NCBI RefSeq assembly: GCF_002994745.2
Contig: NC_037092.1
Location: 2,205,501 to 2,269,500, forward strand
Length of the DNA stretch: 64,000 nucleotides
Origin: Rosa chinensis
Lineage: Eukaryota; Streptophyta; Magnoliopsida; Rosales; Rosaceae
Direction: 5' to 3'
Shown here: in pieces, positions 11,626-22,902 of the stretch
How the letters are laid out: each line of letters opens with the position of its first letter
How positions within the stretch are numbered: position 1 is the stretch's first letter
The notes under the pieces: generated by a model
The model's database searches: none
Told to the model about the DNA's origin: nothing
Seen by the model: the letters and a program-made list of their open reading frames with translations, nothing else
Translations under genes and position numbers: made by a program

Positions 11626-11768
11626 GGAGGCTGCGTCTGCTTAGAAGTTCGTGCCTTTAATTAATTAAGAAATCAGTTTTTGCTTTTACGCGTCATGTTC
11701 ATCTCCGGTTAGGAATCGGTTTGGGCCAAATGTTGATTAGTCACAATAATAAGTACAATGAGACATTG

Positions 11769-12180
11769 AGTGTGTTTGGATGAGGGAAAAAATGATAGAA
11801 TTTAATTGAAAGTGAGGATTTCATAATTCCTAAAAATCAATTTCTTTGTTTGACATTACAAGATTGGTAATTTTAAATTTCTCTGTGGAAAAAAACGAGA
11901 GAATTCATTATTTAAATTCATCACTTCAATTTCCACCAAAATAGGTGTCATTTTACGAATTCATTTGCAGAATTCAATTTTTATTTCAAAAACAAGACTT
12001 TTTTCTATTTTATCTTTTTATTTGTTTTAAACTTTCTTAATTTATTACACATTTCAAATCCTAAATAGATGCAACCAAACAATAGAAATTGCAATTAATA
12101 GAATTTTAGATAGATGGAGTTAAAGATTCCATCATTTATAAATTTCTACGGATTTTATAATTTTCTCAACCAAACGCACT
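11769..12180. mobile_element. MITE with about 16-bp imperfect inverted ends
   Basis: The left end AGTGTGTTTGGATGAG pairs with the right end CTCAACCAAACGCACT. The AT-rich interior has no coding. The target duplication is unclear, so the family is not assigned. Confidence 0.6.
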
Positions 12181-12499
12181 TTCTACAACTATTTTCCAAA
12201 AAATGCAACCACCGAATCTATGGAAGCCTAGTCCGAAAAGAAAATAATGCTCCACGACTTTCTTAAGTTGCCTCCTATTGCACCGGATGATGAACGTGCT
12301 TATTTTGAAGGTTCACATCCGCCCTAGCTCTAGAGAAGATCATTGAACTTACATGTACCAACCCTTCATCTTATAGGACACAAAAATGCAAATGTGTTAG
12401 CATATAGCCTCAGTTTAAGACTTCTTGGCTTTTAGTTGGGCAGAACATAATCCCTACTTCCCAAAATTCTGAAGTTAACGCGGGTGGTGGTAAACTTTT

Positions 12500-13470
12500 A
12501 ATTGCTTTGGATGGTGCCAATCATTCCATCCGCTTTGCCACCTTGAGATATATATATATATATATTCCGAGATTGTTCGTTGTGTTATATCCTCGAGAGA
12601 TGGGGGAAAATTGTTCTTTCCTTGTTCGATTACTCGGTTATGTACCCATTATAAGATCCTTCGTGCCAAACTTGGTACGTGGTTTGATGGTATTGCTATT
12701 CTTGATGACCATGCCATCAGGCGGAGTGACAAGCGATGCAGTATTGCTATTCTTGGTCCGTATCGTCACATGTTGGGGTCTCTAGTGAACCCCATCCCTT
12801 ACCACAAGCTGCTACTACTTCCCAAACTATGCCTCGTCCCTCTAACCCTCTCCCACCATTCTCTTGTGATATTTCTCAACTTGATCCAAACTAGGTGGGA
12901 TTTGTTAATGCCACTATTTAGGATTACTACACTCGCACAACTACCTATATTGATGCTTGCTTCAGGACTCTTCGTGATGAGTTGGTGCTTCACATATCTA
13001 ACTTCGGGGTTCCTTCGACCACTTCTCATGGTGGAGATGATCACAACATGTATATTGATGGAGAGGACCATGGAGGTTACAATGAACAGAGTCAGTTGGT
13101 TGATGATGAGGTCAGGAGCCCGAACCTTGAACTTAATCAAACTCCTGTATTTGGTGCACATGCACCAAGTTCTATCATGCTGGGAGGTGAGACTGTGTGC
13201 AAGGATCCTCAAATTCAACCTGATGATGTAGATTCTGAAAAGAGTGCATTGGTTCAGGATGTGATAAAGAACATCGATCTCGAACTCAACCTATTTGCAG
13301 AACCTACATTCGCTGCTCGTGATCCAACCAGTATAGAAGAAGAGCCTGCGCCAAAGCCAAGCGAGGTGTTCGGGGGAGAGACTGTTGCATCTGAAGGATC
13401 CATTCCTTCAGGAATGATTGAACCTCATATCTCTAGTTCTTCTGGTACTGTTAGACACTATGGCATGTGA
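12500..13470 (+). pseudogene. Unrecognised degenerate coding-like region
   Basis: Peptide-like sequence is readable but split between frames. One stretch runs ILRAKLGTWFDGIAILDD (about 12655-12710). Another reads YIDACFRTLRDELVLHI from about 12925 and continues open to the stop at 13470, with an in-frame TAG just upstream. The acidic C-terminal part contains two related repeats, each with an LELN core and a GGETV motif; one reads LELNL, which matches the LxLxL repression motif. No family was recognised. The longest open stretch has no ATG near its start, so a decayed gene or a missed-intron gene are both possible. Confidence 0.35.
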
Positions 13471-14101
13471 TATTGGAGATGCCATTCCACCTAAACAATC
13501 TTAGATCAGCTCCCTAGCACCAGGCAATCTGGTTGGGCCTTTTTGCATTTTGGTCTCAATTTGTGCTTGTGCTTTAGGATGATGTTAAGTTGTTTGATAG
13601 TTATCACTCTAGTTTGTTTTGGAAAGCTAACGTGCAGACAATTAAGAAGTTTGTTCACTTTGTTGTATTTTGCTTTTACCAAATCTTGGTTTGCCTACCG
13701 TAGTGTTGAGTACCAATGCAGGTTAACTATACCGTACGTTTGGATAATGAAAATCTATTACAGCAGACAGCACAAATTTATATAGTTCCTAGGTAAGGCA
13801 TATATTGGTGCTACCCGCCAGTCCCTTCTCTAAGAAGATGAAGGTCGACGTCGCAAAGTGATGATCATAAATGAAACATTTGAATTCACACATCGCTAAG
13901 CATTCAACATTTTCCATAGAAACCACACGCTACCAAGCAGAAATATTAGGGAAGGCTTTGTTGAATTGTTAAAAACTTAGTGATACAAGATTACATCCGA
14001 AATAGTACTTCTCAGAGAAAACAGAGAAAAATATCTCAACCAGTATCATAATATTATTATAGGTCTCTAGAGTTGAACGCATAAAAAGCTCAACACTACA
14101 C
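13471..14101. other. Spacer between degenerate region and RBP45-like gene 3' end
   Basis: Includes the probable 3' UTR of the minus-strand RNA-binding protein gene. No other feature seen. Confidence 0.4.
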
Positions 14102-17100
14102 TCAACTATAACCCACTTGCTGCTGCTGTTGCTGCTGTGACTGCTGGTAATTGCCATATCCAGCAGGATACCCTCCATAGTACATGTTAGGGTCTTGGGA
14201 TACTTGGGCATATCCATATCCCTCGGGGGTTGGTGCATATCCATAATAGCCAGTATTCCATTGGTTAGGATCTGCCTGAGCCTGAAAAAACCATCAGATA
14301 CACATCAGTTGGGGACAGTGTCGTCTGCAAATTTCATTAAGTTCATATGTTTTTTTTTAAAGAAAAAACGTTTAAGTTAATATGTTAAAGCAAAGCACCT
14401 GCTGCTTGTTTGAAGGACTGCGGCCCCAAGAAAGTCGGATATTCTGTCCACCAATCTGAGAATTGTTTAATCCTTGCAAAGCCTCTTCAGCACGGCTCCT
14501 AAAGTATTATAAACCAAAAAACAAAAGAATAGTCAGATTTGAATCCCAAAACATATGAAAGAGGCAAATCAGTGGCATGATCATGAGACCAAAAGAAATA
14601 GAGTTGAAGCCAATCAGCCTACCTGTCTGCGAACTGAACAAACCCACATCGCTTGCCTGCTGGTATCTTAACATGAACTAGCTCACCATACTGGCTAAAA
14701 ACTGTTCTCAAATGATCATCGGTAACGTTAGCATCCAGATTTCCAACAAATATCTGCAGCAAAAATCATTGAAGTCAGAAAATGTTGCTGAAAGGGAAGT
14801 TTCCAAAAGAAGTAAATGAAGTACCCACAGTTGTATTATTGGGATCGGTCTCATTCTTTGCACCTGGAGAACTCTGATATGAAGCTGCATGTAGAAAAGT
14901 AAATTTCAAATAACAAACTGATAGCCGCGGATGCTACCATATTGACAAAACTAACAAAAAGTTCAATATCCTATGGGGTGCCGAGCAGTACTCAAACATA
15001 TGTTATGCTATAGTGCACAACTTACTCGAACATACAAGGGAACATAGTACACTACATTAGAACAACTTGATATTGCTTCAGCCTAATCCTCACAGTACTG
15101 CTGAGGAGTACTTGAGGAGCATTAGTGTTTAAGGAACCGGAGATGCATCATGCATGTATGTGGATATGTGCCAAAAAATAACATGCAGGACAAAGCTGTC
15201 AGAGCCAACTAGAATTACTTAACAACATGATTCTGCATGGACTTAGTGAACAAATATTGGGTCCTCAAGATCCTGTCTAACCCAGTTTAAATAACTCAAT
15301 TAAACCTAGTGCAATAATAGTACAAAGAAAAAATGTTTGAGAAATGAAGACCAGCCTACTAGTACAGTTCCTGGCAATTGCTTGAAAAATGCACTCCAAA
15401 CAGTATCCATTCTCGTGGACATGAGGCAATGCACAAATAGTCAATAACAGCATGAAGCCGTGCGTAAGGAAAAAAGCTTTATTTTTGTCACCTTACTACA
15501 ATGACAACAGGAGAATTTCTCTAGCAATATGCCAGTCAATCTAAGGTGGAACCACAACAGACCACGGTGTAACTTCACAAGAAAGTTCAACCAACTAGAA
15601 AATCCATAATGTAGCATAGCAAATGCCACATGAGAATAAAGGCCAATACATAAATGTGAAACTGACCTAAGTGAGGCCACGCACTTAAGGGCAACATTTT
15701 CAGCTGTAATCAGTGGCACGCCCTTAGATGGCAGAGCCTCTTGACCCCCTGCTTTGAGACAACAGGAGTTCTATAAGTTCTCAAATTTTTAATATCATTT
15801 ACCTTGCCCAGATTTTCTAAAAAACTTAAGATAATAAATGTCTTGGAAATTAATTATCATCTTTTGCTGAAAGGATGCAGCCTGAGCTAACTAAAAAATG
15901 ATGACAAGAAAAGGAATACGCAACACTACCATGACTAACTAGAAGTGCACAATGGGGAAAAAAGAAAAAGAAAAAAAGAAGCAAGTCATAGAGGAAGAAG
16001 CAACACACAAGAAGTTGGTACTTTGTGGACAACCACAGCAAAAAAGCTTCGAATACCAGAACTATAGCAAACATACCTTTCGAATATTGCTGATTACCCC
16101 CAGCATTTTTGTTTGCAGCTGGCCCAATTCGCATGGGCCGTGAAGAGCAAACAACTCCATTCATCTCGGTCATTGCACGCAACTGTTCACTCTCATCTCC
16201 AAACTTAACAAACCCATATCCCTTGGTGCGGCCGGTAAGTCTGTCAATAACAACCTTGGCTCCCTTGCATGATGGATAGCGAGCCTTAAATATCTCTTGT
16301 AGCATATAATCTGTCACATCCACAGCCAAGTCGCCCACAAATATTGTATAATCAGGCGTATCATCAGAACGCTTCTCCCCTGCAGATGCCCAGTTCAATC
16401 TGAAAGGCTGGCCCCCATTTGGCATAGGGGTACCATTGTACGTCTGAAGCACTCTTTCTGCAGCAGCTCGATTAACAAACTCAATAAACCCATAGCCCTC
16501 TGATTGAGTAGTTTGCTTATTCCGGATGACTTTCACACTAACAACCTGAAAGCACATCAGACAAACACTTAACTAACTAACAAGTTTTAAATATAATACC
16601 AGATGTAATACTTACATACATTAAAACAACACGAAAAAAAATTACAATTACTAAACACTCTTAGAGCCTTAGAGAAATTTTTGAATGCTGGTCTCAATTA
16701 TTCCACAATCGCGATGAAAAGTAAGTTTTCCAATTAAAAATAACCTACACCGTTCATTATCTACTGCAGACACAAAATAAAAACAGCAATTCAAACACGA
16801 CTCTAATGTCCCTGCAGTTCACTACATTTTACTCTACTGTATATCTTCAAATCTTTTGGCCTAAAGTCGTCACCAATTCATTATCATCCCAGCCAAATAA
16901 AAACAGCAATTCAAACACGAATCTTATCTTCAAATGTTTCAGCCCAAGTCATCACCAATTCATTGTCATCCCAACCACACAATCAACCCCACAAATACTT
17001 CGAAACATCAATAAAGTCAAAAACCCAGCTCATATAGCAAATTACAAACACCAATACCAACCCAACGAAACAAAAATATTACAGCTTTAGGTTTAGGTTT

Positions 17101-17508
17101 AAATCACAAGGCAAAACCACCACAGATCTAAACAGATAAGTAAAGATTGCATCTTTGACCAGTAATAACAAAATTAATCACAAAATTAAACAAAAGGGAG
17201 CAAAGAAAAAAAAAATTTCAAACCTCGCCGGTGTTGGCGAAGATGCTGAAAAGATAGGTCTCTTCCATCCAGTACTGCAAGTCGCCGATCCAGAGCGTGC
17301 GGACCTCGTCGGCGCTGGTGGGCTGCGACGGCTGCGGCTGCGGCGGGGCCACGTGCGACTGCGGGGCCCACATCGGCTGGGCCTGGACGGCGGGAGGCGG
17401 AGGCGGCATCATCATGTAGGGCTGGGCGGCGGGCGGCTGCTGGCCGTACTGCTGGGCCGGCTGCTGGCCCATTTGCGACGGAGCCAGACCGGAGCCGGGT
17501 TGCATCAT
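14102..17508 (-). CDS. RBP45/RBP47-type RNA-binding protein with three RRMs
   Basis: Predicted nuclear poly(A)-RNA-binding protein of the plant RBP45/RBP47 (Nam8/TIA-1-like) family. Six exons: complement of 17224-17508, 16077-16545, 14829-14884, 14623-14753, 14399-14498 and 14102-14281 (406 aa). The N-terminus is rich in Gln, Pro and Met (1-65). RRM1 begins RTLWIGDL (about 70-150), RRM2 YTIFVGDL with RNP1 KGYGFVKF (about 161-240), and RRM3 TTIFVGNL with RNP1 RCGFVQF (about 270-342). The tail is Gly/Tyr/Gln-rich and ends in a Gln run. RRM1 is split after residue 95. The donor after exon 3 is a weak GTGGGT; using it keeps NTT|IFVGNL in frame. The Q-rich N-terminus and C-terminal QQQVG ending look closest to RBP45. 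A GA-rich leader with AACCCTA motifs lies just upstream. Confidence 0.92.
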
Positions 17509-18916
17509 GATGACGACGAATCTAGGGTTAGAGAGAGAGAGAGGAGAGAGAAGGAAACCCTAACCGCGGAGGAAAGGAGAGAGAAGATAGAATGTGGCGA
17601 GTGAGAGACAGATTTAAAGGGACTCTTAGGGATTTTTGGAAAAGGCACGTAATCCGTTTCGGGTCAAATTTGTGGACTGGTTTTTGGGCCTGATACACTT
17701 TTGGCCTTTAGGCCCGGTTTTTTTATGTATTGCCTCGGTTTTTCAGATTCATTTATGGAACCAGAGCTCAAATTTTAAGATTTGTTCGGCTCCACTTTAC
17801 TAAAATGAATTTGAGCATAATCCGCAGCATGATACATTTGGAATGGCATTGTGCCTGGTACTCGTTCTGTCCAATTTGTATATGTGATTTTCAGCTCACC
17901 TTTTTTGTAAAACAAATAAATGACGATGTGTTTTAAGAAGCTTTTGGAGCGCAACTACACTAGGTTTATTTGTTACACAAATTTAAATACAAGTTTCACT
18001 CGATTCAACTCTTTTGTGGGACAAACTTGGGTAGCTCTAGGGCTCGGCGTCAATTAGGTTATAGGTCATACGCGCTCGATTCTACTCTTTTGTATAACAA
18101 ATTCAAGCATAATCTGTTGCGTGACACATTTCGAATGGTTTTGTGCCTAATGCAGGTTGGATTGACATTTTTATTGATCATCTTTCGGCTCGTACTGTTA
18201 TTTTTTTTAAAAAAAAGTTTAAAACCAATGAGTGAACATTCCTCAACCCTAGCATTTGTAACACCTTGGATTAAAATGCCACTAGTGAGTCACGAGAGTA
18301 TTCTGAAACATGGTAAAACTACAAAAGTAGCATATGTACCAGTAGAAAGTCAAAATCGTAAAAGCCTAATTCATGACGGCGCGACGTACACGTACAGTTT
18401 TGCATCTCCCTGCACTATGCAGACAACTTCTTCTCTTTTTGGGCCAAACATGTTCAGTTTCAGCTTCATTTTTACTTGAAGAGAGTGTTGCCGACCAGTT
18501 CAATGCTTCGGATCTAACTCTCTCTCATCTATCTTAAGCCTCTAGTCAGCTTCCAAAACTGGTATGCAGTACTGACCTTTGCTTCAAATTTACAGCGATC
18601 CCAGTGTGTAGTTGATCTAGTAGCTCTTGAAGTGATCTGAAAGTCCCATATGTATGATCTAATGGTTCTTTTTGTTGGGTTTGGAGTCTGTAGCATGTAG
18701 AATGAGGGGAAAAAAGACTGTTGCTTTGTTATGCTTGAACTGTGAAGTTCTGGGTTTTTGTTTTAGAAGCAATTGAGAGTGAGTGAATATAATTTGTGGG
18801 TGTGCATTTTAGCCTTTTAACAAATTGGTGGTGAATTAGAGTTCTTGGATTCGCATTCTGTAGTGGGATTGCTGGTGTTATCAAGGAATTTAGTTAGATC
18901 TTGTATTGAGGTGAAA
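17509..18916. other. Intergenic with two diverged direct copies
   Basis: Divergent promoter region between the RBP45-like and MYND genes. Around 17780-17880 and 18080-18170 the same pattern recurs (GCATAATC, TGACACATTT, GAATGGNNTTGTGCCT), an old repeat. A 169-codon open frame at 17970-18479 overlaps this repeat and looks non-coding. A probable MYND-gene leader occupies the last few hundred bases. Confidence 0.4.
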
Positions 18917-20812
18917 ATGGATTTGCATTTGAAGAACTTGTTTGATAGGTTCCAGGAGCAATTTGGGACCGGTCCGGGGCTTGGTCCCGGATCCGGGACA
19001 TGCCTTATGAATGTGGAAGGCATTGCTCCAAATTTTATCAAGTCAATGTTTAAAGCTGCAGCAGCTCTGTACAGGACTGATCCGTGGAAAAGATTGTGTC
19101 CGGCGCATCTGTTTGGTGTCCGGGTTGGGAAGGATACGGATTGGTCTGGCAAGAAACAGCCTTTCGCCTGTGTTCAGTTCATTGGAGGGGATGGAGGGGA
19201 TATTGGATTTCACTTGTTTCGGTCGCAGAATGATGCTAAGAGGATGACAGGGTCAAGAGAAACGATTCAGGTTCCAAATGTGGAGCTTCTTAGGGTCACA
19301 TATGAACGTGACTCGGTGATGTTTACTTCAAATCGGAAAATGATCAAGTCTCTATCGCTGGAAGTTTCGGGGAATGATCGTTTCCCTGTTGTTGATGTTG
19401 CCCGCTGCACTTCATCGGGAACTCTTAGGTTCAGGAATGCAACTCTTGAAGAGCTTAGATTTGTGTATGCATTCATGAAGGCCATAGCTCTCGTGCACCC
19501 GTTGCTGCAGGTAGACAAAGAAGGCGGTCCAAAGTGGTCGAGGTTATTGTGCTATGAACCATTTATTGAAACAGTTGATGTTCAGTGGCCGCAAGAAATG
19601 TCCAATGGTTATGATCTTGTAGCAGTTACAATCTCACACCCACCTGGCCAGGCATATGAGGAAAAGCCTAGTTCAACTGCTACCTCAAGGTCCTCAACCC
19701 CAACAAAATATGCAGAAACATCAAAGGAGGAGACTTTTCTTGATTTAAGAGTGTATTCAAATGGCAGCTTAAGGCGGTGTGCAGCATGTGAGAAAGAAAT
19801 CCACAGTGATCAGACTCTTTGTTGTGGACGGTGTCGTGCTGTGATCTATTGCAGTTCTGTCTGCCAAAAGCAGCACTTGAAGGAAACACATAAGACCATG
19901 TGTGGTCTTTACAAGGCAATGATGGAAAGGGAAGAAGAGCTGGCAATGAATATCTTCATGTTTCCGTCTGCTGCAGACCATCCTTGTAAATGGCTTGAAT
20001 CATTGGGTATCCATCAAAAGGGCATGTGGAGGAGAAAGTGCAGTTGTTATTCTCACTGCCCTTTTGGTCTTCTTCCTGTTAAAGGTGGACTCTGGGATTC
20101 TTGGGGAGGTCTTGACGATGAAGAGTTTCCACGCGACTCGTCTTTTCATCATCATATGTCAAGTCCAATCCTCCTCTCCGGTTGGTCAGCGTACTATAAT
20201 CTTCGGTCACTACCATTGTCAAGCCCGGTTGCTGACATCCTCTCCCACGCATTGACAGTATATTACATATTGACAACGCTCAACATCAGTTCAAAGAACT
20301 TACTACTGAAAGGAAAAGAGGTGATTGTTCACTACATAGGGCCAGAGGGAGAGTTGGATTGGATGCCAGCATTTGCCGAAGTTGGTCATTTGCTCAATGG
20401 ATTGGGCAATATACAAATTGTAATGGTCGGTCCTGAAGTTCCATCAAATTTGTCAGGGACAACTTCAGGAATAGGCAGCAGAGTGAGAGTGAATCTCATC
20501 AGGGGTGTTTATCAGGAGGAAGCCACCTACCTCCCTTCACCCCATGCCATTGTCGCACTCAACTGTGGATTGGAGGACTATTCAAGTTGGGGTGGAGCTC
20601 TTAATTCAATCAAGTCCATGGGAGTTCCAGCCTTCTTCACAGACCAATCTGAAATCTCTTGTAATGACGCTAAACAGGTTCTGAGAAATGCTGGACTCCA
20701 TATCACACATCCTGTGACACCAAACCCTTTCCGCTCGCCAGTGAAACATCAGGGGACTTCTAGCAATCTTCCTTGTTACAGCAATGGTTTTGTGCTTGGG
20801 GTAAATACATGA
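18917..20812 (+). CDS. MYND-type zinc-finger protein (plant ZMYND15/MSS51-like)
   Basis: Single-exon gene of 631 aa. The frame is open upstream to 18845, but the first ATG is at 18917 (MDLHLKNLFDRFQEQFG), which also matches the start I recall for plant homologues. The N-terminal half (about 1-270) is the conserved plant-specific region (GTCLMNVEGI, LFGVRVGKDTDWSGKKQPF). The MYND finger spans about 288-329 with the order CAAC, CCGRC, YCSSVCQ, H, H, C. The C-terminal half (LDWMPAFAEV...PHAIVALNCGLEDY) resembles the MSS51/ZMYND15 C-terminal domain. MYND fingers usually bind proline-rich partners; the actual role of the plant protein is not known to me. Confidence 0.88.
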   Translation: MDLHLKNLFDRFQEQFGTGPGLGPGSGTCLMNVEGIAPNFIKSMFKAAAALYRTDPWKRLCPAHLFGVRVGKDTDWSGKKQPFACVQFIGGDGGDIGFHLFRSQNDAKRMTGSRETIQVPNVELLRVTYERDSVMFTSNRKMIKSLSLEVSGNDRFPVVDVARCTSSGTLRFRNATLEELRFVYAFMKAIALVHPLLQVDKEGGPKWSRLLCYEPFIETVDVQWPQEMSNGYDLVAVTISHPPGQAYEEKPSSTATSRSSTPTKYAETSKEETFLDLRVYSNGSLRRCAACEKEIHSDQTLCCGRCRAVIYCSSVCQKQHLKETHKTMCGLYKAMMEREEELAMNIFMFPSAADHPCKWLESLGIHQKGMWRRKCSCYSHCPFGLLPVKGGLWDSWGGLDDEEFPRDSSFHHHMSSPILLSGWSAYYNLRSLPLSSPVADILSHALTVYYILTTLNISSKNLLLKGKEVIVHYIGPEGELDWMPAFAEVGHLLNGLGNIQIVMVGPEVPSNLSGTTSGIGSRVRVNLIRGVYQEEATYLPSPHAIVALNCGLEDYSSWGGALNSIKSMGVPAFFTDQSEISCNDAKQVLRNAGLHITHPVTPNPFRSPVKHQGTSSNLPCYSNGFVLGVNT

Positions 20813-21344
20813 GTTGGGTGCTGCCACGAAATTTGAAGATTCAATTTCCAACTTGTTTCTGATCATTGTACTTGGTTCTCCCTTGACTTTCTGGTGGTGA
20901 CAAATTGGCAATGATCTGCTACTGAGGAATGGGGTAACTAATGCTTATTTATTTAGCATTATTTGTTTCGTCCATTCAATTGTAAACTAAGATTCTGCTA
21001 GCCTTGTGATTTGTTTTTATTCCATATATTTGAACCTTCTCCATGTCCTAAAGCATTTGGTTTTTGATTAGTTGTTGTCAGCCTACTTGTATCAAAATTT
21101 GCTGTGGAGATAGTGATGTATTAGTAATACGTGTATCAAAAGCATTCTTATAAGTGATCTGCAAGAGCATTATTCAGCTTCAACCTATATGAACATTCTT
21201 AGCCAAATCTGCTAACCTTAGATAGTTGGTCTGGCAATTCATCCTAAAAGTTCAGATCAGTCTTCCTCAGAAATTTGAGGCCTACCATGCAACTACTAAT
21301 TCTGCCAACCCATTACGATTACCAAACAAGGGCAGCGATGCCAC
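20813..21344. other. 3' flank of MYND gene and promoter of small HSP
   Basis: No additional gene or repeat recognised. Confidence 0.4.
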
Positions 21345-21352
21345 TTCAAGAA
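21345..21352 (+). promoter_or_regulatory. Possible heat-shock element core
   Basis: TTCAAGAA fits the inverted nTTCnnGAAn unit bound by heat-shock factors. It lies about 110 bp upstream of the TATA box of the small HSP gene. A single unit is weak evidence; a further TTNNGAA half follows within 20 bp. Confidence 0.35.
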
Positions 21353-21461
21353 CCACAAAATTTAGAAACTCTGACTCCAACTCCCAAAAATAGAAGGGTA
21401 TTGCTGTCCAAGTCTGAATACCCAAATTAAATTTCTTAAACCCTACCTGTCCCACCAGGGC

Positions 21462-21469
21462 TATAAAAG
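21462..21469 (+). promoter_or_regulatory. TATA box of the small HSP gene
   Basis: TATAAAAG about 100 bp before the ATG, a strong core-promoter match in the expected position. Confidence 0.65.
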
Positions 21470-21569
21470 CCAAACCAACCTTCAATACCAACTACCTTCC
21501 TTTCCCTCCCTATTAAGCCACCTCCTTAGCTTGTACCCTGCAAGCTTGCTTCCTCTTGTATTGCAAGCA

Positions 21570-22079
21570 ATGGAGCTCCCAAACCAAAACTTCCAGCTTT
21601 ACCAATATGTCTTCCCCTCTCATCTTGTTTATCCATATCACTTGACCCCAGAAAACTATGTGCACTGGACTGAAACCCCTGAGTCTCACATTTTCTCAGC
21701 TGACCTCCCTGGTAAGATTCTGAGACCTTTTATTTTTTTGTGATCAATCTTCTTTTTTTGTTTTTTTTTTTGTTTCTGTTGGGATGAACCTTTGTGTTTA
21801 GGTGTGAGGAAGGAGGAGATAAAAGTGGAAGTGGAGGACTCAATATACCTGATAATCAGAACACAGAGACTTGATGATGGTGATGAGGAGTCCACAGAGG
21901 CTAGGAGGACCTTCACGAGGAAGTTTCGGCTTCCGGGTACGGTCGATATCGAAAGAATCTCAGCTGCATATGAAGATGGTGTGTTGACAATCACAGTGCC
22001 AAGGTCATTGAGGAGGAGTTTCTTTATTGAACCAGCTGACATGCCTGAAAGGCTTGATGTTCTTGCAAGAGCTGCTTGA
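21570..22079 (+). CDS. HSP15.4: Class V small heat-shock protein, HSP15.4-like
   Basis: Two exons, 21570-21711 and 21802-22079, with a 90-bp intron; 139 aa. The alpha-crystallin domain starts at [21 protein letters not shown] and contains SIYLIIRTQ, the [10 protein letters not shown] block and the [13 protein letters not shown] signature. The tail DVPE-like [14 protein letters not shown] matches the 15.4-kDa class V family of plants, whose genes also carry an intron at this place. Expected to act as an ATP-independent holdase, probably cytosolic. An in-frame upstream ATG at 21531 exists, but the family start fits MELPNQ. A TATA box and a possible heat-shock element lie upstream. Confidence 0.92.
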
Positions 22080-22902
22080 TTTTCAAGCTGCAAGAGTTCA
22101 AACATATGGCAGTTTTTATCACAATTAATTAGGTGCTAAGATTTAGTTGTTGGATTCCACAATTTTATATACAAACTTTCGAAGACTACTTTTCTCAAAA
22201 CTCCTTTCAAAGACTATAATACATGTATCGTCATTTTCATTCACATCTAACCACATTTAAGTTTTAAATATCTCCGAAACAACTAAAATATCTGTCAAGA
22301 TTATAATACAAGTGTGGTCATTTACGTATATAATCCAACGACATTGGGTATTCCTTTTTCCGTAAATATGAATTACCGATATATCAACAAGTATTGGTGC
22401 CCTTCACCATCTTATCCACATCCCGTACTCTAGTAACTTGTGCAATCCACGAAACGGGAGAAATGACCATTCATGGGATATGGTTCTTCAATAATTTGTG
22501 CTAGATATTTTTTCTGAAATCAAGAAGATAAATTGTGGGCGGCACTCACATGTGTCATGGGGACCGGAAACAGATCAGTGTCCTTTTTGCTTTACCAGTT
22601 CACTCAAGTCATGTGCATTGAGATGATAGAGTATGATACACACTGAACTTTAAGACGAAGAAAATAGACTGAAAATCACAGTCGGCAGTCTGCGACAGTT
22701 CATTTCACTACTTCCTGCATTAACCATTTACTGCCTAGTCGTTAGTCGTTACCGCGGCTTTTTTACCATCCCTAAATGTCATTCAGAATTCTTGTCCTTC
22801 ATTCCCATTGAACTTGTAAATTCAATGGCAAACATACACACACACAAACCCAAACCCAGCTTGCCAAACAAGGTTTTTACACAATGCTGCAAGTTCAAAA
22901 GG
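22080..22902. other. Convergent intergenic region
   Basis: 3' ends of the small HSP (+) and ASPM-like (-) genes face each other. AT-rich, nothing recognised. Confidence 0.4.

Noticed and set aside
17155..17604. 149-codon frame rich in Arg/Gly/His on the plus strand
   Set aside because: Antisense shadow of the GC-rich first exon of the RBP45-like gene.
17970..18479. 169-codon open frame between the RBP45-like and MYND genes
   Set aside because: Overlaps a diverged direct repeat, shows no domain, no intron signals and no codon-like composition.
18845..18916. Upstream extension of the MYND protein by 24 residues
   Set aside because: The extension has no ATG (it opens with TTG at 18845); the family start fits the ATG at 18917.
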